The notes under the pieces are model-generated. The model made no database searches and was not told the origin of the DNA. It saw nothing but the letters and a program-made list of their open reading frames with translations. Made by a program: the position numbers and the translations under genes. From positions 124,001-188,000 of the forward strand of contig NZ_PQGD01000001.1 of the NCBI RefSeq assembly GCF_002915575.1: a stretch of 64,000 nucleotides of DNA. The letters run 5' to 3'. Below, piece after piece: positions 31,879-42,316 of the stretch. This DNA is from Superficieibacter electus (GTDB lineage: Bacteria; Pseudomonadota; Gammaproteobacteria; Enterobacterales; Enterobacteriaceae). Numbering within the stretch: the stretch's first letter is position 1; each line of letters starts with the position of its first letter.

Positions 31879-33018
31879 TTACCAGTTATGAAGGTCGGTC
31901 GCCGTATCGGTCATGTAGCGCACGCCGCTGATCGTTGGCAGCAACTGGCTCACCAGACGATTCCAGCGGGCTACCGGTGCGGTCGTGACGTACACCACGT
32001 CATACGGCTGGAGACGGAAGTTGGTCGCCATGACCAGCGAGGTGGCATCCGACATGTTGAGCTGATAAATATTGGCAATTTTGCCGCGCGCGGTGCCCTC
32101 GCCTTTCAGCGGACGGATCACGAAGATGCCGCTGGCGTTGGAGGTGGTCAGGTCGATACCTTCCGCTTGTCCCAGCGCTTCGGTCAGGGTCATGCCGCTG
32201 AAGTCCATTTTGAGGGTGCTCTGTTTTTTCACTTCGCCCATCACGAACACTTTCAGATCGTCATTGCGCGGCACGAACAGAATATCGCCCGGATACAGCA
32301 GGCGGTTCTGGCTCAGGTCGCCGTTCTGCATCAACGCCTGGAGAGAAATACGCTGTTCCTTGCCGTTGTGGGTCAGGATCACATTGCGCCAGTCCGCGGA
32401 GTCAGTCAGGCCACCGGCGGTGTTAATGGCGTCAAGAATGGTCAGCGGAACGTTGGTAATCGCCTGCTGGCCGGATTTATTGACCTGCCCGGAGATATAG
32501 GCTTTTTGTGAGCGGAAGGCGGCAATATTCACGTCCACCTGCGGGTCGGTAATATAGCTCGCCAGCCGGTTAGAGATATCTGCGCGAATTTCGGCCAGCG
32601 TTTTACCGCCCACTTTGATTCGGCCAACGTAGGGGTAAAAAATGGTGCCATCAGGCTGGACCCAGTTCCCGGAATCGCTGGAGCTGCGGTACTGGCCCGC
32701 CGGGGTGGTCAGTTCCGGGTGATCCCAGACGGTGACGTTAAGCACATCGCCCGGCCCGATGCGGTACTGATAATTGCTTAGCTCCTGATCCAGCGACATG
32801 TTGGGCTGCGCCACGTTGGGACGTGGGCGTAATTGCTCAATCAGCCGGGGCGTCAGCGGATAAACATTCACCATCCGATCGAGATCGAAATCAGCGTCCT
32901 GTTGTTTCACCACATCCTTGCCCATAGTCGACATATTACTGCCGGGAAAGACGGTACAACCGCTAAGCAGAATTGCAGACACCAATAATGGCATCAATTT
33001 TAGTTTGGATTTCATCAT
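31879..33018 (-). CDS. wza: Outer-membrane polysaccharide export lipoprotein Wza
   Basis: A 379-residue octameric outer-membrane channel that exports colanic acid. The signal peptide ends in a lipobox LLSGC (Cys21). The polysaccharide-export domain starts [22 protein letters not shown], then SLBB-like repeats ([35 protein letters not shown]). The C-terminal amphipathic helix reads [20 protein letters not shown]. It is the first gene of the colanic operon, behind a leader of about 400 bases with JUMPstart. Confidence 0.98.
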   Translation of the reverse strand: MMKSKLKLMPLLVSAILLSGCTVFPGSNMSTMGKDVVKQQDADFDLDRMVNVYPLTPRLIEQLRPRPNVAQPNMSLDQELSNYQYRIGPGDVLNVTVWDHPELTTPAGQYRSSSDSGNWVQPDGTIFYPYVGRIKVGGKTLAEIRADISNRLASYITDPQVDVNIAAFRSQKAYISGQVNKSGQQAITNVPLTILDAINTAGGLTDSADWRNVILTHNGKEQRISLQALMQNGDLSQNRLLYPGDILFVPRNDDLKVFVMGEVKKQSTLKMDFSGMTLTEALGQAEGIDLTTSNASGIFVIRPLKGEGTARGKIANIYQLNMSDATSLVMATNFRLQPYDVVYVTTAPVARWNRLVSQLLPTISGVRYMTDTATDLHNW

Positions 33019-33194
33019 TGATTAATTATCACTTTGGCAGAGTAATTATCCTGTGCGATTTAAATAAACAGGGACTGAGAGAGCTAAAGAATGCCGGGAA
33101 ACATAAGAAAGTTAACTGGCATATATCCGAAAAAAAGTTTATTCATCCGCAGGCTATTGACAGAATTGTCGAGGTTTATTGGCTGGCTTTCCGG

Positions 33195-33233
33195 CACGCT
33201 ACCGCCCCTGGCTTTCAGTTACCAATTCACTAT
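33195..33233 (-). promoter_or_regulatory. JUMPstart with ops element, colanic acid leader
   Basis: The minus strand contains a second JUMPstart with a perfect ops GGCGGTAGCGTG (33206-33195), about 177 bases before the wza ATG. It makes the colanic operon a target for RfaH antitermination, fitting its length of more than 20 kb. Confidence 0.92.
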
Positions 33234-33464
33234 CGAATCATTCAGTTACAGGCACCACTCCGCATAAACGGCTATCGCGGAAAGTATTTACGGTGCAGGA
33301 AGAGAAACGATTACCCCCAAAGGAATAACCTTTCTATATGACCAAAAATCAATCTCCTCGTTTATGCAGGGAGAATTGTTGCAGCTAAGCTAAATACTGG
33401 CAAGGCGCTAATACTGACCATCCAGACTTTTAAGAATAATATTAAGCGCAAACTTTTAACGTTT

Positions 33465-33478
33465 TAGGATTTTATTGA
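33465..33478 (-). promoter_or_regulatory. Weak RcsAB-box candidate upstream of wza
   Basis: On the minus strand TCAATAAAATCCTA matches the RcsAB consensus at 9 of 14 positions, including the complete RcsB half TCCTA. It lies about 450 bases before wza and 230 before JUMPstart, similar to the long leader of E. coli. A second candidate is the inverted repeat TTAAGATAAAGTCTTAA at 33518-33534. Neither is decisive. The rest of the 33019-33690 gap is AT-rich with no gene. Confidence 0.3.
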
Positions 33479-33690
33479 TATTGACAATAACATACAAATT
33501 AGAATGAATAATAAATATTAAGATAAAGTCTTAAAATAAGTTAACCTCTTGCAAATAAAAATAAAGTGTTATTTCGTACAGTTAATGATTGGTTGCCAGG
33601 ATAAATCTCAGCAATTTATTGCATTTTGCCGTCGCTTTATCCATGATCAATTCCTGACAAATGTCATGTTACTTAGGGTGTTGCTTCAAT

Positions 33691-35274
33691 ATGGAATGGA
33701 TTGCCGATCCTTCAATCTGGGCGGGTCTGGTGACGCTGGTAGTCATCGAACTGGTTCTTGGCATCGATAACCTGGTGTTTATCGCTATTCTGGCTGAAAA
33801 ATTACCGCCCGCAGAGCGTGATCGCGCCAGAATTACGGGTTTGCTCATGGCGATGGTGATGCGCCTGGCTCTGCTTGCCTCAATTTCGTGGCTGGTCACA
33901 TTAAAGCAGCCTTTATTCACCCTTCACCACTTTGCTTTTAGCGCCCGCGATCTGATTATGCTGGGCGGCGGTCTGTTTCTGCTGTTTAAGGCCACGGTTG
34001 AGCTTAATGAACGGCTGGAGGGGAAAGACAGTGAAAATCCTACTCAGCGGCGTGGCGCAAAATTCTGGGCGGTAGTGGCGCAGATCGTGATTCTCGATGC
34101 GGTATTTTCGCTGGATTCGGTGATCACCGCCGTCGGGATGGTTGATCATCTGCCGGTGATGATGGCGGCGGTGATTATCGCTATTAGCTTGATGCTCCTG
34201 GCCAGCAAGGCGCTGACCCGTTTTGTGAATAATCACCCGACGATTGTGATCCTCTGCCTCAGTTTTCTGTTGATGATTGGCTTTAGCCTGATTGCCGATG
34301 GCTTTGGCTATCATATTCCGAAGGGCTATCTGTACGCCGCAATAGGTTTTTCAGTGATCATTGAATCACTTAACCAACTGGCGAATTTTAACCGTCGTCG
34401 CTTTCTGTCGGCTAATCAGACATTGCGCCAGCGCACTACTGAGGCCGTCATGCGCTTGCTCAGCGGCAGAAAAGAAGATGCTGAACTGGACGCACAAACG
34501 GCGTCGATGCTTGCCGATCACGATAACCGCCAGATATTCAACCCACAGGAAAGGTTGATGATTGAACGAGTGCTCAACCTTAATCAGCGCACGGTAAGCA
34601 GTATTATGACTTCCCGCCACGATATTGAGCATATCGATCTCAGTGCCCCTGAAGAAGAAATTCGCGCCCTGCTGGATAAGAATCAGCACACCCGTTTGGT
34701 GATCACCGGCGGTGAAGCCGAGGAGGATTTGCTGGGCGTGGTGCATATTCTTGATTTGCTCCAGCAGTCGCTGCACGGTGAGGCGCTGAATCTGCGCGTG
34801 CTGGTACGCCAGCCACTGGTGTTCCCCGAAGGGCTGCCGCTGCTTTCCGCGCTTGAGCAGTTCCGCAATGCGCGTACTCATTTTGCCTTCGTGGTGGATG
34901 AGTTCGGTTCGGTAGAAGGCGTAGTGACGCTTAGTGATGTTATGGAAACGATTGCCGGGAATCTGCCGAATGAGGTGGAGGAGATAGACGCCCGTCATGA
35001 TATACAAAAAGATGCGGACGGTGGCTGGACGGCGAACGGACATATGCCACTGGAGGATTTGGTACAGTACGTACCACTCCCCTTAGATGAGCGCCGCGAA
35101 TATCACACTATTGCCGGTCTGCTGATGGAGTATTTGCAGCGAGTCCCTAAAGCCGGTGAAGAAGTGGTGGTCGGGGGCTATACGCTGAAGACGCTGGAAG
35201 TCGAGAGCCACCGCGTACAGAAAGTGAAAATCACTGCGCCAGCGGAAGACGATTTATCGGATTACGAGGTGTGA
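33691..35274 (+). CDS. yegH: TerC-family membrane protein with CBS domains YegH
   Basis: A 527-residue inner-membrane protein of unknown cargo. The N-terminal TerC domain (about 1-230, seven helices) holds [20 protein letters not shown] and [21 protein letters not shown], whose acidic residues are typical of TerC metal handling. A CBS pair follows (about 300-430; [35 protein letters not shown]) and then a CorC/HlyC C-terminal domain. The ORF extends to 33661, but [13 protein letters not shown] at 33691 is the conserved start. It is transcribed away from wza. Confidence 0.94.
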   Translation: MEWIADPSIWAGLVTLVVIELVLGIDNLVFIAILAEKLPPAERDRARITGLLMAMVMRLALLASISWLVTLKQPLFTLHHFAFSARDLIMLGGGLFLLFKATVELNERLEGKDSENPTQRRGAKFWAVVAQIVILDAVFSLDSVITAVGMVDHLPVMMAAVIIAISLMLLASKALTRFVNNHPTIVILCLSFLLMIGFSLIADGFGYHIPKGYLYAAIGFSVIIESLNQLANFNRRRFLSANQTLRQRTTEAVMRLLSGRKEDAELDAQTASMLADHDNRQIFNPQERLMIERVLNLNQRTVSSIMTSRHDIEHIDLSAPEEEIRALLDKNQHTRLVITGGEAEEDLLGVVHILDLLQQSLHGEALNLRVLVRQPLVFPEGLPLLSALEQFRNARTHFAFVVDEFGSVEGVVTLSDVMETIAGNLPNEVEEIDARHDIQKDADGGWTANGHMPLEDLVQYVPLPLDERREYHTIAGLLMEYLQRVPKAGEEVVVGGYTLKTLEVESHRVQKVKITAPAEDDLSDYEV

Positions 35275-35282
35275 GTGACAAA

Positions 35283-35305
35283 GGGCAGCGGGAGGCCCTG
35301 CCCCT
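35283..35305 (+). terminator. Hairpin after yegH
   Basis: GGGCAG and CTGCCC pair around a 9-nt loop 8 bases after the yegH stop, with flanking AA/TT extension. There is no long T-run, so it may be a weak or processing hairpin rather than a strong terminator. Confidence 0.45.
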
Positions 35306-35344
35306 TAATGCCGGATGCGGCTTCGCCTTATCCGGCCTACAAAA
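35305..35344. repeat. REP element between yegH and asmA
   Basis: TGCCGGATGCGGCTTCGCCT followed by TATCCGGCCTAC (about 35309-35340) is a standard enterobacterial REP palindrome. It lies between two convergent genes, a typical location. Confidence 0.88.
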
Positions 35345-35465
35345 TCCGCCCGGCCAAACCAGGGAAAGAGGCACTTTTACAGCCGCTAACGCGCCGCGTT
35401 CATCTCCACACCTGGCCCGCGCAAGCGCAACACCGCCGGGCAAAGCGGTTATGCGCCGCGCCGTT

Positions 35466-37313
35466 TTATTTCTTATCCAGCAGCTTTTTCACGTCCTGCG
35501 CGTCCCGGCTGTCTTTGTTACGTTCAACCCATTCATTAATCCGCCGTTTGGCTTCATCCTGAAGATATTTACGTAACGCTTGATCCATCTGCAGACTGTA
35601 ATTAAGCGCCTGCCATTTACCGTAAACCCGTAGCGGAATAGCGGTACTTTTCAGCTTTTCAATCAGTTCAGGATCGCCCTGCCAGCCATCAAGTACCCGG
35701 ACATTAAATAACATATCACCCTGTTGCTGAAGCAGATCCAGCGTGCCCTTACCATCAAGCGCCAGCAGCGGCGAACGGCCAGAGAGGCTTTCCAGTGCCA
35801 CTTTCCCACTGGCAAGCGACATATTGCCACTCAGAGAATCCAGCCTCGTGGCGCTTTCATAGTTTTCCTGCGCCCGCACATTAGTGCTGCGCTCAACCGC
35901 CTGCTGCACCAGTTGCTGAAAGTTAAGCCCCTCAGCCCGTACGTCGGCGATGCGGATTTGTGCCTGCCCCTGCCAGTTACGACGAAATGCTTGCGCGTCA
36001 ATTTTGTGGCCGGAAAACTCGCCGCTAAGATTAGTTTTGCCGGTCAGGGCGATCGGATAATCGAACGCTTTGAGAACGGCATCAATTTCAATATTCTCAA
36101 GCTGCGGTCTGAACACAGCCACTGGCGTGGACGTCCGTGCATCCAGCGAGCCGGGAAGCGAGAGATGGCCGCTACCGAGGTTAGCCTGTAACTCGTTAAA
36201 TTTAAGCAACCCGGCCTGGTTAGTTACCTGAGTGCTGACCTGAGAAAATGGCATTCCGCGCCATTGAAGCTGTTTGGCTTTCAATACCAGTTGCGCATCA
36301 AACCCTTTCAGATCGCGATAATCAGCAACCTCGCCGTCGGCCGCAATGACCGGACGCGGCTGGCTTTTCTGACTTTGCCCCTGCTGGCTTACCGAGCCGC
36401 TGGTTACCGCGTCCTCGCGCTGGAGCAAATTATCAAGATTAAGTTTTTCGAACTGTAAATTGAGCGCCCACAGTGGATGGTCGGCCAGCACCACGCTTCC
36501 TTCTCCGCTGAGCGCACTGTCGCTGGCGGTCAGGTTAAGCTGGCTGAAGGCAATTTTTTTCTGCTCTTCCTGCCACTGCGCACGCAGACTCCCCTCTCCG
36601 CCAATCCCCTGGGCTGGCAAATCTGCGCCCTGCAGTTTCCAGTTGAGTTGTTCAATTGATGCAGTAAGCACATGCGGATAATCCCCCGCATCTACCTGCG
36701 CTTTTAGCGACAACGCTAAATCACGCTGGTTGCGGGTAATGTTACCGGAAAAATCAACATCGGCCTGGTGCTGTGGATTCTGCTGCATCTTCAGGCGAAT
36801 ATTACGAATAGTGACCTGCTCGTCGCTGTCGTGTTGAAAAACCAGCACGCTATCCGCAACTTGCAGACCGGCGATATCAAACGACCAGCCGCGATCTTCC
36901 GCCACCTGCGGCAGCGAATTTTCTTTCGGTGCCACTGGCGCGTCTTTTTCGTGCACCGCCTCGGTTTGCGGCGTTAACTGGATCACCGAGCCTTTCAACA
37001 TTACCTGCTTAACCTGCAGTTGATGTGAGAGCAGCGGCAGTAAGGAAACATCCAGGCGCATATTATCAGCCACGATGAGCGGCTGACTGGCCCCCGGAGC
37101 CGTCAGGGACATTCTCCCGGAGATAATGCTCAACTGCGGCCAGACGTGCCAGCGCAGAGGGCCATCCAGCTTGAGCTGATAGCCGCTACGCTCGGCGACC
37201 TGACGCACCATATAGGCGCGGAAGTCGTTTGGATTCACCAACATTACCAACGCAGAAAGGCCGGCAACCAGGACCACCAGCAGGATCATCAGCGTCGTCA
37301 GTATTCGTCTCAT
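35466..37313 (-). CDS. asmA: AsmA, envelope lipid-homeostasis protein
   Basis: A 615-residue inner-membrane-anchored periplasmic protein of the AsmA/VPS13-like repeating-beta-groove group, implicated in phospholipid movement and outer-membrane biogenesis. The N-terminal helix ILTTLMILLVVLVAGLSALV is followed by MLVNPNDFRAYMVRQVAERSGY. The C-terminal domain is near FQQLVQQAVERSTNVRA and LRVYGKWQALNYSLQMDQ. The frame is open to 37439, but MRRILTTLM at 37313 matches the family. It lies 22 bp after dcd, probably co-transcribed. Confidence 0.96.
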   Translation of the reverse strand: MRRILTTLMILLVVLVAGLSALVMLVNPNDFRAYMVRQVAERSGYQLKLDGPLRWHVWPQLSIISGRMSLTAPGASQPLIVADNMRLDVSLLPLLSHQLQVKQVMLKGSVIQLTPQTEAVHEKDAPVAPKENSLPQVAEDRGWSFDIAGLQVADSVLVFQHDSDEQVTIRNIRLKMQQNPQHQADVDFSGNITRNQRDLALSLKAQVDAGDYPHVLTASIEQLNWKLQGADLPAQGIGGEGSLRAQWQEEQKKIAFSQLNLTASDSALSGEGSVVLADHPLWALNLQFEKLNLDNLLQREDAVTSGSVSQQGQSQKSQPRPVIAADGEVADYRDLKGFDAQLVLKAKQLQWRGMPFSQVSTQVTNQAGLLKFNELQANLGSGHLSLPGSLDARTSTPVAVFRPQLENIEIDAVLKAFDYPIALTGKTNLSGEFSGHKIDAQAFRRNWQGQAQIRIADVRAEGLNFQQLVQQAVERSTNVRAQENYESATRLDSLSGNMSLASGKVALESLSGRSPLLALDGKGTLDLLQQQGDMLFNVRVLDGWQGDPELIEKLKSTAIPLRVYGKWQALNYSLQMDQALRKYLQDEAKRRINEWVERNKDSRDAQDVKKLLDKK

Positions 37314-37335
37314 GGCTTCCTCAATAACACCGAAC

Positions 37336-37917
37336 TCAGTCTTTATCGATACGGCTGGCGACAGCACCCTGCTGATCGCGATATTTCGCATCTTCACGGC
37401 GGTTATAAGGCCGCGCAGCCGGACCAGAAAGCGGTTCAAAGCTTAGCGCACCGATCAACATTCCTGGGCGCAGCGCCAGCGGAAGTTTGCCGGAATTATA
37501 GAACTCCAGCACGATACACCCTGACCAGCCGGGATCGATGCGATGGGCGGTAACGTGTACCATTAACCCAAGACGTGCCAGCGACGAACGCCCGTCAAGC
37601 CAGCCAACTAAATCGGCCGGTAGCGTTACCGATTCATACGTCACCGCCAGCGCCAGCTCTCCCGGATGCAGATAGAACGCATCACCGTCCGCCAGCACAA
37701 TTTCATCGCTCATCACGCGATCGAGCGCTGCGCTGACTTCCGCCTTTGGCCCGCTTAAATCGATAAACGCCGCCGTGTGGCCGCTAAAAGTGCGGAATTT
37801 ATTGCCAAGGCGAACATCTACCGTCGCACCGTTAATTCGCTCCACCGGAGGACGAGGATTAATCGACAGGCGGCCTTCATCCAGCCAGGCTTCAATATCT
37901 CGGTCACACAGACGCAT
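37336..37917 (-). CDS. dcd: dCTP deaminase
   Basis: Deaminates dCTP to dUTP, the main source of dUMP for thymidylate in enterobacteria. The 193 residues are the exact family length. It starts [19 protein letters not shown], has [24 protein letters not shown] with the nucleotide-binding Arg/Ser and catalytic Glu in [11 protein letters not shown] (given in short blocks). It is followed by asmA and preceded by udk, the conserved udk-dcd-asmA order. Confidence 0.98.
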   Translation of the reverse strand: MRLCDRDIEAWLDEGRLSINPRPPVERINGATVDVRLGNKFRTFSGHTAAFIDLSGPKAEVSAALDRVMSDEIVLADGDAFYLHPGELALAVTYESVTLPADLVGWLDGRSSLARLGLMVHVTAHRIDPGWSGCIVLEFYNSGKLPLALRPGMLIGALSFEPLSGPAARPYNRREDAKYRDQQGAVASRIDKD

Positions 37918-38006
37918 GCGCTTTCTCCTTTCGTGCAGCGTGCCCTTACGCCACCTGGCGTCCGGGGTTAACAGAATCTCTCTGCACGTTACACAATTCG
38001 CGTGAT

Positions 38007-38648
38007 TTATTCAAAAAACTGACTAATTTTGGCTTTCAGAATATCAATGGCAATCCGGTTCTTGCCGCCACGCGGCACAATAATGTCGGCGTATTGTTTT
38101 GACGGTTCGATAAACTGGAGAAACATTGGCCGGACCGTTTTCTGGTACTGGGCCATGACCGAATCCATTGAGCGGCCGCGTTCGTTAACATCACGTTTAA
38201 TGCGGCGCATCAGGCAGATATCAAGGGGTGTATCGACAAAAATCGAGAAGTTCATCGCCTCGCGCAGACGGGCATCGGTCAGCAATAAAATGCCTTCCAG
38301 AATAATAACTTTCTTCGGTTCCACGCGGATGGTTTCCGGCGTGCGGGTATGCTCAACGTAGCTGTACACAGGTAACTCAATAGAGTTGCCATTCTTGAGC
38401 GCCTGTAAATGCTGGAATAATAAACTGTGATCCATCGCGCTGGGATGGTCATAGTTCGTTTTTACACGCTCTTCCATAAGCAGATGGCTTTGATCTTTGT
38501 AGTAGCTGTCTTCCGGAATAACGCCGATATGCTCATCACCAACCTGTTCACGCAATTCGCGATATAGCGTACTGGCAATAAGACTTTTACCTGAAGCCGA
38601 TGCGCCTGCGATACCTATGATGACGCACTGATGAGACTTATCAGTCAT
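38007..38648 (-). CDS. udk: Uridine/cytidine kinase
   Basis: Phosphorylates uridine and cytidine in pyrimidine salvage, preferring GTP as phosphate donor. The 213 residues carry the P-loop [11 protein letters not shown], the substrate segment [11 protein letters not shown], and [13 protein letters not shown]. It is transcribed divergently from yegE across a 338-bp gap. Confidence 0.98.
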   Translation of the reverse strand: MTDKSHQCVIIGIAGASASGKSLIASTLYRELREQVGDEHIGVIPEDSYYKDQSHLLMEERVKTNYDHPSAMDHSLLFQHLQALKNGNSIELPVYSYVEHTRTPETIRVEPKKVIILEGILLLTDARLREAMNFSIFVDTPLDICLMRRIKRDVNERGRSMDSVMAQYQKTVRPMFLQFIEPSKQYADIIVPRGGKNRIAIDILKAKISQFFE

Positions 38649-38866
38649 AAATTAGCGACCTGATTTACCTGGATGTAAGGGAGGGCGACGCCGAAGCGCC
38701 AAACGCGGCAATTATAGGGATTTGTGCGTGATGATACCAGTCGAATGCGCGTAATGGTTTCAGACTCTGCCTAATGGCGGATTACGCACCTTTAGTAAAA
38801 TTTTTATGCTTAATTTTGATGCAGTTTCGCTTTTTTTTAACCAGACTCATTAATTAATATCTTTAT

Positions 38867-38937
38867 GATGTCAAATTATGAGCAGTCACCATAGGAATTG
38901 TAAATTGTTTGTACTAGCATAATCCCAATTTGACATC
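38867..38937. repeat. Inverted repeat in the udk-yegE gap
   Basis: A perfect 11-bp inverted repeat, GATGTCAAATT (38867-38877) and AATTTGACATC (38927-38937), is separated by 49 bp and lies 50 bp before the yegE ATG. The loop is AT-rich and could contain the yegE promoter (e.g. CATAAT at about 38918). It could bind a regulator or form a cruciform. The rest of 38649-38986 is AT-rich, with a T8 run near 38831 and no gene. Confidence 0.6.
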
Positions 38938-38986
38938 TTAACGTCCGGGCTTGCTCCTGGCGCAGAGCCTGGCGGATAGAATAGTA

Positions 38987-41900
38987 ATGAAGAAACCGTA
39001 CCAGCGAGTATTGATTACACCTACGCATCCATTAATGCGTTTTATCAGCCTGGGGCTGTTGACCTTCATTTTTACCCTTTTCTCGCTTGAGCTGACCCGC
39101 TTTGGTACGCTTATCGCCCCGCTGTGGTTCCCCACGGCAATTATGATGGTGGCCTTTTACCGCCACGCAGGCAAAGTCTGGCCCGGCATTGCGATAGCCT
39201 GCTCACTGGGGAGTGTTGGCGCATCTCTTATTGTCAATCCGTTACAGGCGCTGAATCTGTGGTATACCTGCATTAATATCATTGAGGCCGTCGTCGGCGC
39301 GCTGCTGCTGCGCAAATTGTTGCCGCAGTATAATCCTCTGAAGGGGTTGGCTGACTGGGTACGTCTGGCCATTGGCAGCGCTGTTATTCCTCCGCTGGTA
39401 GGCGGCCTGCTGATCCTGCCGCTGGCAAACGGTGGCGATACCGTACAAATCTTTCTCGTCTGGGTGATCTCTGAAATGATTGCCGCCCTCGCGCTGGTGC
39501 CGCTGGGACTACTGTATAAACCGCATTATTTATTACGTCATCGCGAACCGCGCCTGCTCATTGAAACGTTGGTTACGCTGTCTGCGACGCTTGCCCTCAG
39601 CGCAGGTGCAATGCTGTATTTACCGTGGCCATTTACCTGCATCATCGTGCTGCTGATGTGGAGCGCAGTACGGCTACCGAGGATGGAAGCTTTTCTTATT
39701 TTCCTGCTGACGGTCATGCTGGTCTCCCTGATGATGGCAACCAACCCACGCGATCTCACCGCTACCCATATAGCGGCGATGACCAACGCGCCATGGCTGC
39801 CTTTTCTGATGATGCTCCTTCCGGCCAACATTATGACCATGGTGATGTATGCATTTCGCGCCGAGCGTAAGCACATTACGGAAAGCGAAGAGCGTTTTCG
39901 CAATGCGATGGAATATTCCGCCATTGGTATGGCACTGGTAGGAACCGAAGGGCAATGGCTGCAGGTTAATAAAGCGCTGTGCCATTTTCTTGGTTATAGT
40001 CAGGATGAACTGCGCAGCCTCACCTTCCAGCAATTGACCTGGCCGGAGGATCTGAATTCTGACCTTGACCAGCTTAATATGCTTATACGCGGCGAAATTA
40101 ACAGTTACTCGCTGGAAAAACGCTATTACACCCGTAAGGGCGATGTGGTCTGGGCGTTACTGGCAGTATCCCTGGTGCGCCATGCTGACGGCTCACCCCT
40201 CTATTTTATTTCGCAGATTGAAGACATTACCGATCTTAAACACACTGAGTGGGTGAACAAGCGGCTCATGGAGCGTATTACCCTCGCCAATGAAGCCGGG
40301 GGTATCGGCATCTGGGAATGGGAGCTGAAGCCTGATGTCATTAGCTGGGATCAGCGGATGTTTGAGCTGTATGACATTCCGCCAAATACCAAACCGACCT
40401 GGCAATTATGGTACCAGCGTTTACTCCCCGAAGATCGCGACAGCGCCTCTGCAACCGTACGCAACGCGTTGCACAGCCGTGCGCCATTCAAGCTTGAATT
40501 TCGCATTCAGGTCAAAGAAGGCGTACGCCATATTCGTTCGCTGGCCAGCCGCGTGCTGAATAAGCAGGGAGAAGTTGAGCGGCTGCTGGGGGTCAATATG
40601 GATATGACTGAAGTGAAGCAGCTTAACGAAGAGCTGTTTCAGGAAAAAGAACGTTTGCATATTACGCTGGATTCCATCGGTGAGGCTGTGGTCTGTACCG
40701 ATGACAATATGCGCGTGACGTTTATGAATCCGGTTGCTGAGAAAATGAGCGGCTGGACCCAGGAACAGGCCATCGGTCAGCCGTTGCTTCAGGTGCTGCG
40801 CATCTCCTTTGGAGAAGATGGTCCCTTGATGGAGAATATTCACAGCGGCGATATGTCACGCTCAGCAATTGAGCAAGATCTGATTTTAAAATGCCGTAAC
40901 GGCGGCAGCTACGATATTCACTATAGTATTACGCCACTGAGTACTCTGGACGGACAAACCATTGGTTCTGTATTGGTTATTCAGGACGTTACTGAATCGC
41001 GCAAAATGCTGCGCCAGCTCAGCTATAGCGCTTCGCACGATGCGCTGACCCACCTGGCAAACCGGGTAAGCTTTGAGAGCCACCTCAAACGACTGCTGCA
41101 AACCGTTCATGAAACGCATCAACGTCACGCGCTGGTATTCGTCGATCTCGATCGCTTTAAAGCCGTAAATGATACCGCTGGTCACGCCGCCGGCGATGCA
41201 CTATTGCGTGAGTTATCATCGCTGATGCTCAGTATGCTGCGCACCAGCGATATTCTCGCCCGTCTTGGTGGTGATGAATTTGGCCTCCTTCTGCCCGACT
41301 GCAATATCGAAAGCGCCCGTTACATCGCCGGGCGGATCATCGAAGCGATCAATGACTATCACTTTATGTGGGAAGGCCGCCTGCACCGCATCGGAGCCAG
41401 TGCCGGCATAACGCTGATTGATGAAACCAATCATCAGGCTTCAGAAATTATGTCGCAGGCCGATATCGCTTGTTACGCATCGAAGCATAATGGCCGCGGT
41501 ATTGTTACGGTCTATGAGCCTCAGCAAGAACGGGTCCACGGTTCACGCAGCATGATGCCGCTGGAAGAGCAGTGGCAAATGATAAAAGAAAATGCGCTGT
41601 TAATGATGGCGCGCGGCGTGGCGTCACCTCGCATACCAGAGACAAGTCATTTCTGGCTGTTGTCACTGCGCTTGTGGACCAGCGAAGGAGAAATGATTGA
41701 AGAACAGGCATTCCGTGCCGGACTTTCCGACCCGGAATTACTGCACGCTCTGGATCGGCGTATTTTCAGTGAATTCTTCGCACATCACGCACAGGCTATT
41801 GCGAATAAGGGACTGAGTATAACGTTGCCGCTCTCCACCGCCGGGCTGACCAGTCTGACCCTGGTGGATGAACTACTGGCTAAACTTGAGCAAAGCGATA

Positions 41901-42316
41901 TGCCAGCACGTCTGCTGCATCTGGTAATTCACTCAGAAGCCATTATGCGCAACGGTCACCAGATTGAGGAAGGATTAAGAAAGCTCCGCCAGGCGGGGTG
42001 CAAGATCATCCTCAGTCATATTAACCAGGATCTGGAGCTGTTCAATCATCTCACACCTCACATGGCGGATTACATTCTCTTTGACCCTGAGCTGGTGGCG
42101 AATATCCAGACCAACCTGCTGGATGAGATGATGGTGACGATTATTCAGGGGCATACGCACCGCCTGGGAATGAAGAGTATCGCCGGGCCCACCAATACTC
42201 CGGTCATGATGGACGCGCTCTCCGGGATTGGTATTGATCTCATTTATGGCGACACCATTGCCCAAAACCAGCCGCTGGACTTGTTGCTTAACACCAGTTA
42301 TTTCGCCATCAACTAG
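38987..42316 (+). CDS. dgcE: Diguanylate cyclase DgcE (YegE)
   Basis: A large membrane diguanylate cyclase that raises c-di-GMP for curli and cellulose control. From 38987 (MKKPYQRV) it has 1109 residues: MASE1 membrane sensor (about 12-290), three PAS domains (about 300-670), GGDEF (about 680-845) and a degenerate EAL-like C-terminal domain. The active site RLGGDEFG is near residue 760, and an inhibitory RxxD site (RTSD) lies five residues before it. No intact E-A-L motif is visible at the start of the last domain, so phosphodiesterase activity is unlikely. The upstream start at 38951 is not conserved. Confidence 0.95.
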   Translation: MKKPYQRVLITPTHPLMRFISLGLLTFIFTLFSLELTRFGTLIAPLWFPTAIMMVAFYRHAGKVWPGIAIACSLGSVGASLIVNPLQALNLWYTCINIIEAVVGALLLRKLLPQYNPLKGLADWVRLAIGSAVIPPLVGGLLILPLANGGDTVQIFLVWVISEMIAALALVPLGLLYKPHYLLRHREPRLLIETLVTLSATLALSAGAMLYLPWPFTCIIVLLMWSAVRLPRMEAFLIFLLTVMLVSLMMATNPRDLTATHIAAMTNAPWLPFLMMLLPANIMTMVMYAFRAERKHITESEERFRNAMEYSAIGMALVGTEGQWLQVNKALCHFLGYSQDELRSLTFQQLTWPEDLNSDLDQLNMLIRGEINSYSLEKRYYTRKGDVVWALLAVSLVRHADGSPLYFISQIEDITDLKHTEWVNKRLMERITLANEAGGIGIWEWELKPDVISWDQRMFELYDIPPNTKPTWQLWYQRLLPEDRDSASATVRNALHSRAPFKLEFRIQVKEGVRHIRSLASRVLNKQGEVERLLGVNMDMTEVKQLNEELFQEKERLHITLDSIGEAVVCTDDNMRVTFMNPVAEKMSGWTQEQAIGQPLLQVLRISFGEDGPLMENIHSGDMSRSAIEQDLILKCRNGGSYDIHYSITPLSTLDGQTIGSVLVIQDVTESRKMLRQLSYSASHDALTHLANRVSFESHLKRLLQTVHETHQRHALVFVDLDRFKAVNDTAGHAAGDALLRELSSLMLSMLRTSDILARLGGDEFGLLLPDCNIESARYIAGRIIEAINDYHFMWEGRLHRIGASAGITLIDETNHQASEIMSQADIACYASKHNGRGIVTVYEPQQERVHGSRSMMPLEEQWQMIKENALLMMARGVASPRIPETSHFWLLSLRLWTSEGEMIEEQAFRAGLSDPELLHALDRRIFSEFFAHHAQAIANKGLSITLPLSTAGLTSLTLVDELLAKLEQSDMPARLLHLVIHSEAIMRNGHQIEEGLRKLRQAGCKIILSHINQDLELFNHLTPHMADYILFDPELVANIQTNLLDEMMVTIIQGHTHRLGMKSIAGPTNTPVMMDALSGIGIDLIYGDTIAQNQPLDLLLNTSYFAIN

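Noticed and set aside
37314-37439. Upstream start for asmA adding 42 residues
   Set aside because: It would overlap dcd heavily, and the conserved membrane-anchor start lies at 37313.
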